Origin: Azospirillum brasilense
GTDB lineage: Bacteria > Pseudomonadota > Alphaproteobacteria > Azospirillales > Azospirillaceae
Direction: 5' to 3'
Assembly: GCF_005222205.1 (NCBI RefSeq)
Contig: NZ_CP032346.1
Span: 124,001 to 188,000, forward strand
Length of the DNA: 64,000 bases
The position numbers and the translations under genes are program-made. Each line of letters begins with the position of its first letter. Positions within the stretch are counted from its first letter, which is position 1. Below the pieces are notes generated by a model. The model saw nothing but the letters and a program-made list of their open reading frames with translations. It made no database searches and was not told the DNA's origin. This document shows, piece by piece, positions 34,423-43,943 of this stretch.

Positions 34423-37400
34423 TCACACGCCGCTCGTCACCCCCTTGGTCGGCGCCGGGCCCGGCGGGTGCATGGCCTCGTCGTAGCGGGGCTTGGCGCG
34501 TTCCTCCGCCGCCGGTTCGCGGATCCGGAACCAGGCGACGTAGAGCGCCGGCAGGAAGATCAGCGTCAGCAGGGTCGCCACGATCAGGCCGCCGATGATC
34601 GCGTAGGCCATGGGGCCCCAGAAGACCTCCGGCGCGATGGGGATCATGCCCAGGCTGGCCGCCGCCGCCGTCAGCAGGATCGGCCGCACGCGGTGCATGG
34701 TGGCGTTGATGACGGCGTCCCAGGGATGCTCCCCGGCCTCCAGATGCTCGTCGATCTGCGCGATCATGATGACCGAGTTGCGGACGATCATGCCGATCAG
34801 CGCGACCACGCCCAGAATGGCGACGAAGCCAAGCGGCGTGCCGGTCGGCAGCAGCGCCGCGACGACGCCGATCAGGCCGAGCGGCGCCACGCTGATGACC
34901 AGGAACAGCTTCTGGAAGCTTTGCAGCTGGATCATCAGGATGGGCAGCATGACGAAGATCATGATCGGGAAGACGGCGGTGATCGAGGCCATGCCCTTGG
35001 CGCTGTTCTCCACCGTGCCGCCCGCTTCGATGGAGTAGCCGGGCGGCAGGCTGCGCCGCAGCTCGTCCACCGCTGGGGCCAGCTGCTGCACCACCGTCGC
35101 GGCCTGCAGCGGGGGAACCAGATCGGCCTGGACGGTGATGGTCGGCAGGCGCGTCCGCCGCCAGACCACCGGCTGCTCCAGGTCGTAGCGCATGGTCGCG
35201 ACCTCGCCCAGCGGCACGGTGCGGCCGTCCGGAATGGCGATCTGGAGGTTGCGCAGCGTCTCGATGGAGCTGCGCTCCGCGTTGGTCGCCTGGGCCACCA
35301 CGTCGATCAGGTAGATGTCGTCGCGCACCTGCGTGAAGGCGGCCCCCGACACCGTGGCGTTCAGCGCCTGGTTGAGCGACTTGGAGCTGATCCCCAGCAG
35401 GCGGGCCTTGTCCTGGTCGACATCGACCCGCACCACCTTCGACGGCTCGTTCCAGTCGTAGTTGACCAGCAGAGTGTAGGGGTTGGTGCCGATGGTGTCG
35501 GCCATCCGGGCGGCGATGGCCCGCACCTCGCCCACGTCGGGTCCGGAAACGCGGTACTGGATCGGCCAGCCGACCGGCGGCCCCATCTCCAGCGGGCTGA
35601 CCCGCGTGTTCAGGTCGGAGAAATCCTCGTTCAGCACCTTCTCCAGCCGGGCGCGGACCGCCTCGCGGACCTTGTAGCCCTTGGTCACCACCACGGCCTG
35701 GGCGAAGTAGTCGTTGGCCAGCTGCACGTCGAGCGGCAGGTAGAAGCGCACCGCACCCTGGCCGACGTAGAAGCTCCACTTCTCGACGTCGGGGTCGGCC
35801 GCCAGCACCTTCTCGAAGCGGTCCACCACCTCCTCGGTCGCCCGGATCGAGGCCGTCTGCGGCAGGGTCAGATTGACCAGCAGCTCCGGGCGGTCGGAAG
35901 CGGGGAAGAACTGCTGTTGGACGAAGCGCAGGCCGAAGACCGACAGGCCGAACAGCAGCAGCGTGGCGACGATCACCAGATAGCGCGCCCGCATGGCCAG
36001 ACGCAGGCTGCCCCGGAACATCCGCATCAGGCGCCCCGGCTCGCTGCCATGCTTCGCCTTCATGGTCTTGGGCAGCACGTTCACCCCGATGAGGGGCGCG
36101 AACAGGACCGCCACGATCCAGGAGAACAGCAGCGCCATCGCCACCACGGCGAACAGCGTGAAGCAGTATTCCGCCGCACCGCCCTGGGCGAAGCCGATGG
36201 GGATGAAGCCGGCCACGGTGATCAGCGTGCCGGTCAGCATGGGAAAGGCCGTGGAGGTGTAGGCGAAGGTCGCCGCCTTATCGAGGCTGAAGCCCTCCTC
36301 CAGCTTGGTGATCATCATCTCCACGGTGATCATCGCGTCGTCCACCAGCAGGCCGAGCGCGATGATCAGCGCGCCCAGCGAGATGCGCTGGAGCGTGATG
36401 CCGTAGAACTCCATGCCGATGAAGGTCATGCCCAGCACCAGCGGGATGGAGGTCGCCACCACCAGCCCGGCGCGCAGCCCCAGGCTGACGAAGCTGACCA
36501 CCAGGACGATGACGACGGCTTCCTTCAGCGCCTTGGTGAAGCCGGCGACCGATTCCTCCACCACCACCGACTGGTTGGCGACGAGGTGGACGCCGATGCC
36601 CACCGGCAGGTTCGCCTCGACCTGCCGCATCCGCTCGCGGATGCCCTCGCCGAAGGTCAGAACGTTGCCGCCGGCCGCCATGGAGATGATCATCCCGATG
36701 GCCGGCTGTCCGTTGTAGCGGAACAGCGGCGACGGCGGGTCGGCGTAGCCGCGCCGGATGTCCGCCAGATCGGCCAGCCGGTAGAACTTGTCGTTGGCGC
36801 GCAGGCTGATGGCGCGCAGGCTGTCTTCCGACGTGAAGGCGCCGCTGACCCGGACCGAGATCTTCTCGTCGCCCGCCTGCACCACGCCGGCCGGAGCCAC
36901 GGCGTTCTGCGCCTGAAGCTCGGCGATGACCTCCTCGCGGTCGATCCCCATCGCGGCCAGCTTGCGGGTCGAGAAGTCGAGGTAGATCCGCTCGTTCTGG
37001 ACGCCGACGAACTGGATCTTGCCGACGTCCGGCACGCGCATCAGATCGGCCCTTGCGGTCTCCGCATAGTCCTTCAGCTCGCGGTAGCTGAAGCCGTCGG
37101 CGGTGAAGGCGTAGACGGTGCCGAAGGTGTCGCCGAACTCGTCGTTGAAGGCCGGCCCCTGCACGCCCTGCGGCAGGGTGGACTTCATGTCGGCGATCTT
37201 CTTGCGCACCTGATACCACAGGTCGGGCACCGCCTCGGCCGGCGTGTAGTCCTTCAGGTTGACGTAGACGACCGAGATGCCGGGCTTGGTGTAGCTCTTG
37301 ACGTAGTCGAGATAGGGGATCTCCTCCAGCTTCTTCTCGATCGGGTCGGTCACCAGCTTCATGGTGTCCTCGATGGTCGCGCCGGGCCAGTTGGCCTGGA

Positions 37401-37548
37401 CCACCATGGTCTTGATCGTGAAGGCCGGGTCCTCCTCGCGGCCGAGGCGCATGTAGGCCATGCCGCCCGCCACCGTCAGCGAGATGATCAGGTACCAGAC
37501 GAAGGAGCGGTGGCGCAGGGCCCACTCGGAGAGATTGAAGCCGGTCAT
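34423..37548 (-). CDS. RND efflux pump inner-membrane permease (HAE1-type)
   Basis: This 1041-residue proton-driven exporter is of the AcrB/MdtB type. Twelve transmembrane helices are expected. TM1 (FVWYLIISLTVAGGMAYMRL) is followed by the periplasmic porter domain, and TM4 holds the proton-relay acidic pair in IALGLLVDDAMITVEMM. The C-terminal half repeats the arrangement (GFVAILGVVALIGMIVRNSVIMI). The N-terminus FNLSEWALRHRSFVWYL fits the subgroup paired with two adaptors. It overlaps the upstream adaptor gene by 4 bases. No TolC-like outer-membrane gene lies in the window. Substrates are unknown. Confidence 0.93.
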   Translation of the reverse strand: MTGFNLSEWALRHRSFVWYLIISLTVAGGMAYMRLGREEDPAFTIKTMVVQANWPGATIEDTMKLVTDPIEKKLEEIPYLDYVKSYTKPGISVVYVNLKDYTPAEAVPDLWYQVRKKIADMKSTLPQGVQGPAFNDEFGDTFGTVYAFTADGFSYRELKDYAETARADLMRVPDVGKIQFVGVQNERIYLDFSTRKLAAMGIDREEVIAELQAQNAVAPAGVVQAGDEKISVRVSGAFTSEDSLRAISLRANDKFYRLADLADIRRGYADPPSPLFRYNGQPAIGMIISMAAGGNVLTFGEGIRERMRQVEANLPVGIGVHLVANQSVVVEESVAGFTKALKEAVVIVLVVSFVSLGLRAGLVVATSIPLVLGMTFIGMEFYGITLQRISLGALIIALGLLVDDAMITVEMMITKLEEGFSLDKAATFAYTSTAFPMLTGTLITVAGFIPIGFAQGGAAEYCFTLFAVVAMALLFSWIVAVLFAPLIGVNVLPKTMKAKHGSEPGRLMRMFRGSLRLAMRARYLVIVATLLLFGLSVFGLRFVQQQFFPASDRPELLVNLTLPQTASIRATEEVVDRFEKVLAADPDVEKWSFYVGQGAVRFYLPLDVQLANDYFAQAVVVTKGYKVREAVRARLEKVLNEDFSDLNTRVSPLEMGPPVGWPIQYRVSGPDVGEVRAIAARMADTIGTNPYTLLVNYDWNEPSKVVRVDVDQDKARLLGISSKSLNQALNATVSGAAFTQVRDDIYLIDVVAQATNAERSSIETLRNLQIAIPDGRTVPLGEVATMRYDLEQPVVWRRTRLPTITVQADLVPPLQAATVVQQLAPAVDELRRSLPPGYSIEAGGTVENSAKGMASITAVFPIMIFVMLPILMIQLQSFQKLFLVISVAPLGLIGVVAALLPTGTPLGFVAILGVVALIGMIVRNSVIMIAQIDEHLEAGEHPWDAVINATMHRVRPILLTAAAASLGMIPIAPEVFWGPMAYAIIGGLIVATLLTLIFLPALYVAWFRIREPAAEERAKPRYDEAMHPPGPAPTKGVTSGV

Positions 37549-38714
37549 GGTGCCGCCGCCGTTTCGATTTTCTGGTTGAACCGGACCCGCTGGCCTTCGC
37601 TCAGGCTGTGCACGCCGGCGGTGACCACGACGTCGCCGCGGGTCAGGCCTTCGGTGACGATGACCGGGCCATCACCATCCCTGGGCCGGATCACGACCGG
37701 CTGGCGCCGGACGGCCTGGGCCTTCGGATCGACGAGCCAGACGAAGCTCCGCCCGCCCTCCTCGAACAGCGCCGTTCCCGGCAGCTCGACCACCGGGGCG
37801 GGCGGCTGCTTCAGGCGTCCGATGACGGTCGCGCCGAGGCGCAGGGCGTCGGGCGGGTTGTCCAGCGCGATCCGGACGGTGTGGGTCCGGGTGACGGGAT
37901 CGGCCTGGGGCGAGATCTCGCGGACGCGGCCGACCGCCACGATGTCCGGTGCGCCGGCCAGCGAGACGTCGATCACCGGGTCCTTCGGCGCCGCCCGGAT
38001 GCCGGTTTCGGCGACGTTGAAGACGGCTTCGCGCTCCTCCGGCTGGGCGACGCGCACCACCATCTGCCCGGCTTCGACCACCTGTCCGGGCTCGGCCCCG
38101 ATGGTCGTCACCACGCCGTCGCGGTCCGCCCGCAGCTCCGTGTAGCCGACCCGGTCGCGGGCCGATTGCAGCGCCGCCTGTGTGGCGACGACCTTGGCGT
38201 CGGCGGTGCGCATCGCCAGCAGCGCCGCGTCGTACTGCGCCTGGGGGGCGTTGCCGTTGGCCAGCAGTTCCCGCTTGCGGGACTCCTCGTTGCGCGCCTG
38301 CACCTGATCGGCCTTGGCGGAGGCGAGGTTCGCCTCGGCGGTGCGCAGCGCGTTGCGCTGGTCCTGGTCGTCCAGCCGCCCCAGCACGTCGCCGGCCTTG
38401 ACCAGACTGCCCACATCGACCTTGCGCTCGATCAGCTTTCCGGCGATGCGGAAGCCAAGATCGGCGTCCGCCCGCGCCTCGATGGTTCCGGTGGCGGAAC
38501 CGCCCATCCGGAAGGTCACCGGCTCCACGGTGATGGTCCGCACCGGGCGGATCACCGGCGCCGCGTCGGCGTGATGGCCGCCCTGCGGCTGACAGGCCGT
38601 CAGCGTGGGGGCCAGCGCCAGCAGCGCGGCGAGAAGCGGCTTCGCGGGCGGCCGCCACATGGTTGAGGGCCACCTGGTTGGGGGCCGCGTGGTTGGTCGC
38701 GCGATGCGGGTCAT
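37545..38714 (-). CDS. RND pump periplasmic adaptor lipoprotein (second of two)
   Basis: This 389-residue membrane fusion protein bridges the RND pump to an outer-membrane channel. The lipobox LAPTLTACQ puts the lipidated Cys near residue 41. The barrel-sandwich halves (ATGTIEARADADLGFRIAGK and VGYTELRADRDGVVTTIGAE) flank a coiled coil (residues about 120-200). The beta-barrel follows (AVFNVAETGIRAAP, VTRTHTVRIALDNP). A long Pro/Arg-rich leader precedes the lipobox. ATG 38714 overlaps the first adaptor's stop as ATGA, and its own stop overlaps the RND start in the same way. Confidence 0.92.
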   Translation of the reverse strand: MTRIARPTTRPPTRWPSTMWRPPAKPLLAALLALAPTLTACQPQGGHHADAAPVIRPVRTITVEPVTFRMGGSATGTIEARADADLGFRIAGKLIERKVDVGSLVKAGDVLGRLDDQDQRNALRTAEANLASAKADQVQARNEESRKRELLANGNAPQAQYDAALLAMRTADAKVVATQAALQSARDRVGYTELRADRDGVVTTIGAEPGQVVEAGQMVVRVAQPEEREAVFNVAETGIRAAPKDPVIDVSLAGAPDIVAVGRVREISPQADPVTRTHTVRIALDNPPDALRLGATVIGRLKQPPAPVVELPGTALFEEGGRSFVWLVDPKAQAVRRQPVVIRPRDGDGPVIVTEGLTRGDVVVTAGVHSLSEGQRVRFNQKIETAAAP

Positions 38715-39805
38715 GCGCCGCTCCCCTGCTTGATGGTGACCTTCTGGTCCGGCCGCAGCTTCTGGACGCCGCCGACCACCACCAGATCGCCATCGACGAG
38801 GCCGCTGGAGACGGTGACCGTGCCGGTGTCGTATTGCAGGACGGAGACGGGGCGCAGGCTCACCGTGTCGGCCGGCCGCGCCACGACCCACACCGCCGGC
38901 TCCCCGTTCCCCGTCTGGAAGAGGGCCGAGGACGGCAGATTGACCACCGGCCGCGCCGGCAGCTTGGCCCGCCCGACGACCGAGGAGCCCAGCAGGAAGG
39001 CGTCGGGGGCGTTGGGCAGGGAGACCTTCACGGTGTAGGTCCGGGTCACCGGATCGACCCCCGGAGACACCTCGCGGATCGTGCCCTCGGTGACGGTCTT
39101 GGCATCGTTGACGAGCCGCACCTCGACCGGCGGCAGGCCCTCCCGCCCTTCCAGCCGGATGCTGGCGCCCGGCACCTGGAAGACCGCCTCCCGCTCGTTC
39201 GGGTCGGCCAGCCGCAGCACCGTCTGGCCGACGGCGACCACCTGGCCGGGCTCCGCCGCCTTCGCCGTGATGACCCCGTCGCGGTCGGCCCGCAGTTCGG
39301 TGTAGGACAGCGTGTCCCGGGCCGAGCCCAGCTGCGCCTCGGCGGAGTTCAGCTCGGCCTGCGCCTGCTGGAAGCGCTTCTGGGCGTTGTCGTACTGGAC
39401 CCGGGTGGTGAAGCCGTTGGCGAGCAGGGAGCGTTGCCGCTCCTCCTGCGTCCGGCTCTGCTCGACGGCGGCCTGCGCCGCCGCCACGTCGGATTCGGCG
39501 GACCGCACCGCGTTGGTCTGGTCCTGGTTGTCCAGCCGCGCCAGCAGTTGGCCGGACGTGACCGCCTGTCCGACCTCCACCAGCCGCTCGACCACCTTGC
39601 CGCTGACGCGGAAGCCGAGGTTGCTCTCGTGGCGGGCCTGGATTTCACCGGTCAGCGCGGCGGTGCGGTCGAACTGGCTGACCTGCACCGGCAACGCGCG
39701 GATCAGCGTCGCCTCGGCCGGCGGCGGCGCCGGCTGCTCGCAACCGGGAAGCAGAAGGCCGGCGACGATCGCCGCTCTGGATGACCAAGACGATGACCAG
39801 GACAT
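38711..39805 (-). CDS. RND pump periplasmic adaptor lipoprotein (first of two)
   Basis: This 364-residue membrane fusion protein is a paralogue of the next gene product. The lipobox is GLLLPGC near residue 22. The biotinyl-lipoyl halves are ALTGEIQARHESNLGFRVSG and LSYTELRADRDGVITAKAAE, with a coiled-coil hairpin between them (about 95-175). The start is taken at ATG 39805, which has GGAGAGAGG about 6 bases upstream. ATG 39835 would add ten polar residues before the signal peptide. Two tandem adaptors with one pump are known for MdtABC-like and VexEF-like systems, where hetero-oligomers may form. Confidence 0.92.
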   Translation of the reverse strand: MSWSSSWSSRAAIVAGLLLPGCEQPAPPPAEATLIRALPVQVSQFDRTAALTGEIQARHESNLGFRVSGKVVERLVEVGQAVTSGQLLARLDNQDQTNAVRSAESDVAAAQAAVEQSRTQEERQRSLLANGFTTRVQYDNAQKRFQQAQAELNSAEAQLGSARDTLSYTELRADRDGVITAKAAEPGQVVAVGQTVLRLADPNEREAVFQVPGASIRLEGREGLPPVEVRLVNDAKTVTEGTIREVSPGVDPVTRTYTVKVSLPNAPDAFLLGSSVVGRAKLPARPVVNLPSSALFQTGNGEPAVWVVARPADTVSLRPVSVLQYDTGTVTVSSGLVDGDLVVVGGVQKLRPDQKVTIKQGSGA

Positions 39806-39842
39806 GGCGCCTCTCTCCTTCTCGGGACCGCTCATGGCGCCC

Positions 39843-40802
39843 TCACCCCTTCACCGGCTGCTCGAGCCGCTGCCGGTGCGCGTAGAGCGCCGCCACGGCG
39901 CAGGAGGCCATGCGCGTCATGACGCTGTCGGCCCGGCTGGTCAGCACGATCGGCACCCGCGCCCCCAGCACGATGCCGGCGGCATCGGCGTTCGCCAGGA
40001 AGGTCAGATTTTTGGCGAGCATGTTGCCCGCCTCCAGATCCGGCACGACGAGGATGTCGGCCTGCCCGGCGACCGGAGACGCGATGCCCTTGATCCTCGC
40101 CGCATCCGGGCTGATGGCGTTGTCGAGCGCCAGCGGCCCGTCCAGCAGGCCGCCGGTGATCTGCCCCCGGTCGGCCATCTTGCACAGCGCGCCGGCCTCC
40201 ACGGTGGAGGGGATCTTCGGGTTGACGGTCTCGACCGCCGACAGGATCGCCACCTTCGGCTGGGGATTCCCCAGCGCCCGCGCCAGATCGATGGCGTTCT
40301 GGATGATGTCGCGCTTGTCCTCCAGGGTCGGCGCGATGTTCACCGCGGCGTCGGTGATGAACAGCGGCTTGGCGTAGGTCGGCACGTCCATGATGAAGAC
40401 GTGGCTGATGCGCCGCTCCGTCCGCAGCCCGCTGTCCTTCCTGGCCACCTCGCGCAGCAGTTCGTCGGTGTGCAGGCTTCCCTTCATGAGAAGCTGGGCA
40501 CGCCCCTGGCGCACCAGCTCCACGGCCGTGGCGGCGGCGGCGTGGCTGTGCGGCACGTCCACGATCTCGTACGGGGCGATGTCGAGGCCGGACTCGCCCG
40601 CCACGGCGCGGATGCGCGCGGCCGGACCGATCAGGATCGGGGTGATGAAGCCCTGACGGGCCGCGTCGACGGCGCCGCCCAGGGACGAGGCGTCGCAGGG
40701 GTGCGCCACCGCCGTGGAGACGGCGGGGATTTCGCGGCACGCGGCGACCAGCCGTTCGTACTTTTCATGCCGATGGGCGGACGGTGGCGGGCTGCCGGCC
40801 AT
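39843..40802 (-). CDS. Phosphate acetyl/butyryltransferase family protein
   Basis: This 319-residue PTA/PTB-fold enzyme interconverts acyl-CoA and acyl-phosphate. Recognisable segments are AARQGFITPILIGPAARIRA (about 48-67), LLMKGSLHTDELLR (about 103-116), FITDAAVNIAPTLEDKRDII (about 148-167) and the C-terminal DILVVPDLEAGNMLAKNLTFLANADAAG (split here at about 228-255). It lacks the long N-terminal domains of E. coli Pta and the MaoC hydratase domain of some fusions. An acetate kinase gene is not in the window. Together with the PHA-synthase-like neighbour it suggests acyl-CoA overflow handling. Confidence 0.87.
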   Translation of the reverse strand: MAGSPPPSAHRHEKYERLVAACREIPAVSTAVAHPCDASSLGGAVDAARQGFITPILIGPAARIRAVAGESGLDIAPYEIVDVPHSHAAAATAVELVRQGRAQLLMKGSLHTDELLREVARKDSGLRTERRISHVFIMDVPTYAKPLFITDAAVNIAPTLEDKRDIIQNAIDLARALGNPQPKVAILSAVETVNPKIPSTVEAGALCKMADRGQITGGLLDGPLALDNAISPDAARIKGIASPVAGQADILVVPDLEAGNMLAKNLTFLANADAAGIVLGARVPIVLTSRADSVMTRMASCAVAALYAHRQRLEQPVKG

Positions 40803-40814
40803 GACGCGCCCTCC

Positions 40815-41291
40815 TCACCAGCGCAGATACAGCCCGACGTCCCCCGGCATCCCGCCGGGATAGTCCAGGATCTGCGCCCGCAGCTTGTAGCCCTTGGCCC
40901 TCAGGTTCTTGTCGAAGACCTCGTAGGCTTCGCGGGCGTAGCCGGTCAGGGAGTTCGGCCAATCCGGCTCGAAATTGTTGATCGCCCGGCCGCCGTCGGT
41001 GCAGTAGCTGCTCGGGAAGCGCGCCACCTGGATCTCCTTCACGCCGCGCGAGGCGGCGTCGCGCACCGCGCGCGTGAACCGCTCCTTGGCGTCGGGGCGG
41101 ACGTGCTGGTTCATGAAGGCCTCGCGGACGGTGTCCTGTTCCTTCATGTGCTTCTTTTCCCGCTCCAGCGCTTCCTGGAGCAGCGCCATCTCGTGCTCCT
41201 CGGTGAGCTTCCGGAGTTCGTCGGGCGAGATCAGGTCGTCGCCGATGTCGGGGACGGCCGCGGCCGCCCTGGTCTGGTCCATGTTGCTCAT
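40815..41291 (-). CDS. Unknown protein, 158 residues, in the DUF3141-pta operon
   Basis: I do not recognise the family. The N-terminal 70 residues are a charged helix, probably a coiled coil (SPDELRKLTEEHEMALLQEA, REKKHMKEQDTVREAF). The C-terminal part looks folded and aromatic-rich (IQVARFPSSYCTDGGRAINN, FEPDWPNSLTGYAREAYEVF, LDYPGGMPGDVGLYLRW). ATG 41291 is chosen because upstream sequence is shadow. It sits 47 bases after the DUF3141 gene and 12 bases before the phosphotransacetylase gene, so all three are likely cotranscribed. It may be a phasin-like or granule-associated partner, but that is speculation from the neighbours. Confidence 0.7.
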   Translation of the reverse strand: MSNMDQTRAAAAVPDIGDDLISPDELRKLTEEHEMALLQEALEREKKHMKEQDTVREAFMNQHVRPDAKERFTRAVRDAASRGVKEIQVARFPSSYCTDGGRAINNFEPDWPNSLTGYAREAYEVFDKNLRAKGYKLRAQILDYPGGMPGDVGLYLRW

Positions 41292-41338
41292 GACGCGTTT
41301 CCCTTGTTGCTTGTCAGCCTCTTGTCTCGGCGCCGGGT

Positions 41339-43852
41339 TCACTTGGCCTTCGCGGTGCCCATCGCCCTGGACGGCGCGTCCGCCCGGCTGATGTCGGAGG
41401 CGGCCTCGGCCAGCGACGCTCCGCCGGCTCCGGGCAGCACGCGCAGGGGCGGCTCGCGCTCGGCCTCGATGCGCTCCTCCTTGTTGTGGAGCAGGGCATC
41501 CACCTGCCGCAGCCGGGCGCGCTGGTCTGGGGTCAGCGGCCCGGAGGCCTCCAGGACGCGCTCCGCCAGCGCCATCACCTCCTTGCGCTCCTTCTCGCCG
41601 TGCAGGAGCTTCGGCAGCGCGCTCATCGCCGTGTCTTCGTCCATCAGCATCAGGAAAACCTGTTCGCGGAAGACCGCGCGGACGGCGTCCACGGACAGCT
41701 GCTGGGTGCCGGGATGCTCCTCGCGGATTTTCCGCAGCATCTGGAAGGCGCGCTCGTCGAGGGCGCCTTCGCCGCGCCGCGCGTGGATCAGGACGCGGAA
41801 CAGCGCCTCCCGCATCCCACCCTCCTCCACGCGGCCCATGATCTCGGCCATCCGCTTCTCGACCAGGGCTTCGAACGCCTCGTCGCGGACGTGCGGCGGC
41901 CGCGCGTCCTCGCCCGGCGCGGCCAGCCCGACCAGAGCCTGAAGGAGCGGTGCGTTGTAGAGGCCCATGAACAGGCGTTCGACGGTGCCGTCCCGCGCGT
42001 CCCGCCAGCGGTCGAGCCCCTGCACGATCTCGTCCGAGATGCGGTTCTGCGCGCTCAGATACGGGTTGTCCGGGCTCACCGGGCGGCGGTGCTCGCGCAC
42101 CCAGTCGGCCATGGGACCGACCGGCGCCATGAAGGGGTTGAGGTGCGAAAACAGGTAATACTGGCTGCGCGCCGGGTTCATCATCCGCAGCCATTCGGCG
42201 AAGGGCTCGTTGACGGCCGCCTGGATGGTGGGCCGGGCGAAGGTGGCGTACAGCCCCTTGTTGATGTCCGAGATGCGGGCCACGGCGGCGAAGCGCCGGT
42301 CGTCCTCCGGTGTGTTGCCGCCAAGCCCGCGGATGTCGTCGAGCGTGCGCGGCTCGAACCGCGTGACGTAATCGCCCGCGACCAGATCGGCGCCGGGAAC
42401 GTTGGGGTCCTTCGGCTGAAGGATCATCTCGTAGAGACCGGGCGGCAGCAGGTCGATGAAGTCGATGTTCTCGACGAACTCCGACGTTTCCTTGCGGGCG
42501 ACGCGGCCGGACACGAAGATGCCCAGGTGTCCGATGTCGTGATGGAGGTTGTAGACGATGGTCTGCTCGTGGGCCCGGATGTCCTCGACGTCGCTGTAGA
42601 GATCGAGGATCCAGCCCAGCGCCTGTTGCGGCGGCGTGATGTTGTCGCCGAAGGACGCGAAGACCAGGATGGGCGAGCGGATGTTCCGCAAATCCAGCCG
42701 GCGCCCGTTCCGGACGATGCCGCCGCTGGTCATCTTGTTGCCGACGAACAGCTCATCGGTGATCGCCTCGATCTCCTCCCCGTTCATCAGGAAGAAGCCG
42801 CTCCACCACTTTTCGAACTCGAGGTAACGGTCCGCTTCCGTGTCGATATGGGCGTACAGGTTGTACGCCTTCTTCCAATAGGTGTTGGCCGGGTCCAGCT
42901 TCTCGAAGTTGCCGACGAGATGCGCACCGTCGAAGCGGCCGTTGCCGAGATCGCTGGCGAGAGCGGCGAGCCAGGAGCCGCCATAAAGCCCACCGAGGTA
43001 GCGCATCGGGTTCCGCCCCTTCACGCCGGCCCAGTAGGACAGCGGGGAGCCCGCGATGATGATCGGCCCCATCAGGTCGGGCCGGACCGCGCTCAGCGCC
43101 ATCACCGCCCAGCCCGCCTGGCAATTGCCGATCACGCACGGCTTGCCGCCCGCGCCGTCGTGCAGTTTCCCGACATGCTCGATGAAGAAGGCCTCGGCCT
43201 CACCCACGTCGGCCAGGGTCTGGCCCGGCTCCGGTTCGGGATGGAAACCGATGAAATAGCAGGGGTGGCCGGCGCGCAGGGCGGTGCCGATCTGGCTGTC
43301 CGGTTTGAAGCCGCCGATCCCGGGCCCGTGACCGGCGCGCGGATCGACGATCACGAACGGGCGCTTGGCCGGGTCCGTGCCGACGGCGGGGTCCGGCAGG
43401 ATGCGAAGCAGCATGTAATTGCAGGGCCGCTTCAACTTCCGCCCCTCCATCACGACCTCGTACGGGAAGGTCAGGACGGGCGGCTTTCCTTTGTCGGCGT
43501 GGTCCATGAACTGGTCGCCGCGGCGCCGCAGGACGTCCAGGAACAGGACCCAGCGCTGCATGGCGTCGACGCCATAGTCGAAAGCGTCCTGGAACGGGTT
43601 GGGAATGTTGAACGGGTTGGGAAAGGCCGGCGTTGGCCAACCGTCCGCGTCATTCCCGGCCGCCGTCTCTCCGACCGACTTTGCCCCGGCGGGTTTTGTT
43701 CGGGCCGGCTTTGTCCCTGCCGCTTTTGCTGCGGCACCGTTTTCTGCGGGTTCGGCGAAGGGGCCAAGAAAGGGAAATGCCGAGGTCCAAGCTGAAAACC
43801 AGGTTGCCAGAGGCGGTTGTTCCGTCAGGGGAGGCACCTGCCGATTTTTCAT
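41339..43852 (-). CDS. DUF3141 protein, PHA-synthase-like alpha/beta hydrolase
   Basis: This 837-residue protein has an alpha/beta-hydrolase domain at about 80-520 related to poly(3-hydroxyalkanoate) synthases. The nucleophile elbow is VIGNCQAGWAVM with Cys244, close to the PhaC box GxCxG but with Ala in the last position. The likely general base is His442 in HHDIGHLG, with an Asp in FASFGDNITPP near 400. Residues 30-60 are a low-complexity Ala/Lys/Pro stretch. The C-terminal 250 residues are helical with TerB-like acidic patches. ATG 43852 has AGAGGA upstream. It heads a run of seven genes. Two 17-bp tandem repeats and the GTTACSGTAAC motif lie upstream. Confidence 0.85.
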   Translation of the reverse strand: MKNRQVPPLTEQPPLATWFSAWTSAFPFLGPFAEPAENGAAAKAAGTKPARTKPAGAKSVGETAAGNDADGWPTPAFPNPFNIPNPFQDAFDYGVDAMQRWVLFLDVLRRRGDQFMDHADKGKPPVLTFPYEVVMEGRKLKRPCNYMLLRILPDPAVGTDPAKRPFVIVDPRAGHGPGIGGFKPDSQIGTALRAGHPCYFIGFHPEPEPGQTLADVGEAEAFFIEHVGKLHDGAGGKPCVIGNCQAGWAVMALSAVRPDLMGPIIIAGSPLSYWAGVKGRNPMRYLGGLYGGSWLAALASDLGNGRFDGAHLVGNFEKLDPANTYWKKAYNLYAHIDTEADRYLEFEKWWSGFFLMNGEEIEAITDELFVGNKMTSGGIVRNGRRLDLRNIRSPILVFASFGDNITPPQQALGWILDLYSDVEDIRAHEQTIVYNLHHDIGHLGIFVSGRVARKETSEFVENIDFIDLLPPGLYEMILQPKDPNVPGADLVAGDYVTRFEPRTLDDIRGLGGNTPEDDRRFAAVARISDINKGLYATFARPTIQAAVNEPFAEWLRMMNPARSQYYLFSHLNPFMAPVGPMADWVREHRRPVSPDNPYLSAQNRISDEIVQGLDRWRDARDGTVERLFMGLYNAPLLQALVGLAAPGEDARPPHVRDEAFEALVEKRMAEIMGRVEEGGMREALFRVLIHARRGEGALDERAFQMLRKIREEHPGTQQLSVDAVRAVFREQVFLMLMDEDTAMSALPKLLHGEKERKEVMALAERVLEASGPLTPDQRARLRQVDALLHNKEERIEAEREPPLRVLPGAGGASLAEAASDISRADAPSRAMGTAKAK

Positions 43853-43943
43853 CACATGTCCTCTTTGGCTGTACGCTCCTGTGCCGGCTGTGTGTTCGCC
43901 GTGCCGACCGGCTTCTGTGCATCCGCGAATGCAGTGCGGCATT

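Noticed and set aside
34468..38145. A 1225-codon open frame on the plus strand
   Set aside because: It lies antisense to the RND permease and adaptor genes. The translation is His/Arg/Gln/Asp-rich low complexity typical of the complement of high-GC genes.
41486..43795. A 769-codon plus-strand open frame
   Set aside because: It is antisense to the DUF3141 gene, whose motifs and ribosome site are clear. The antisense product has no domain and an odd composition.
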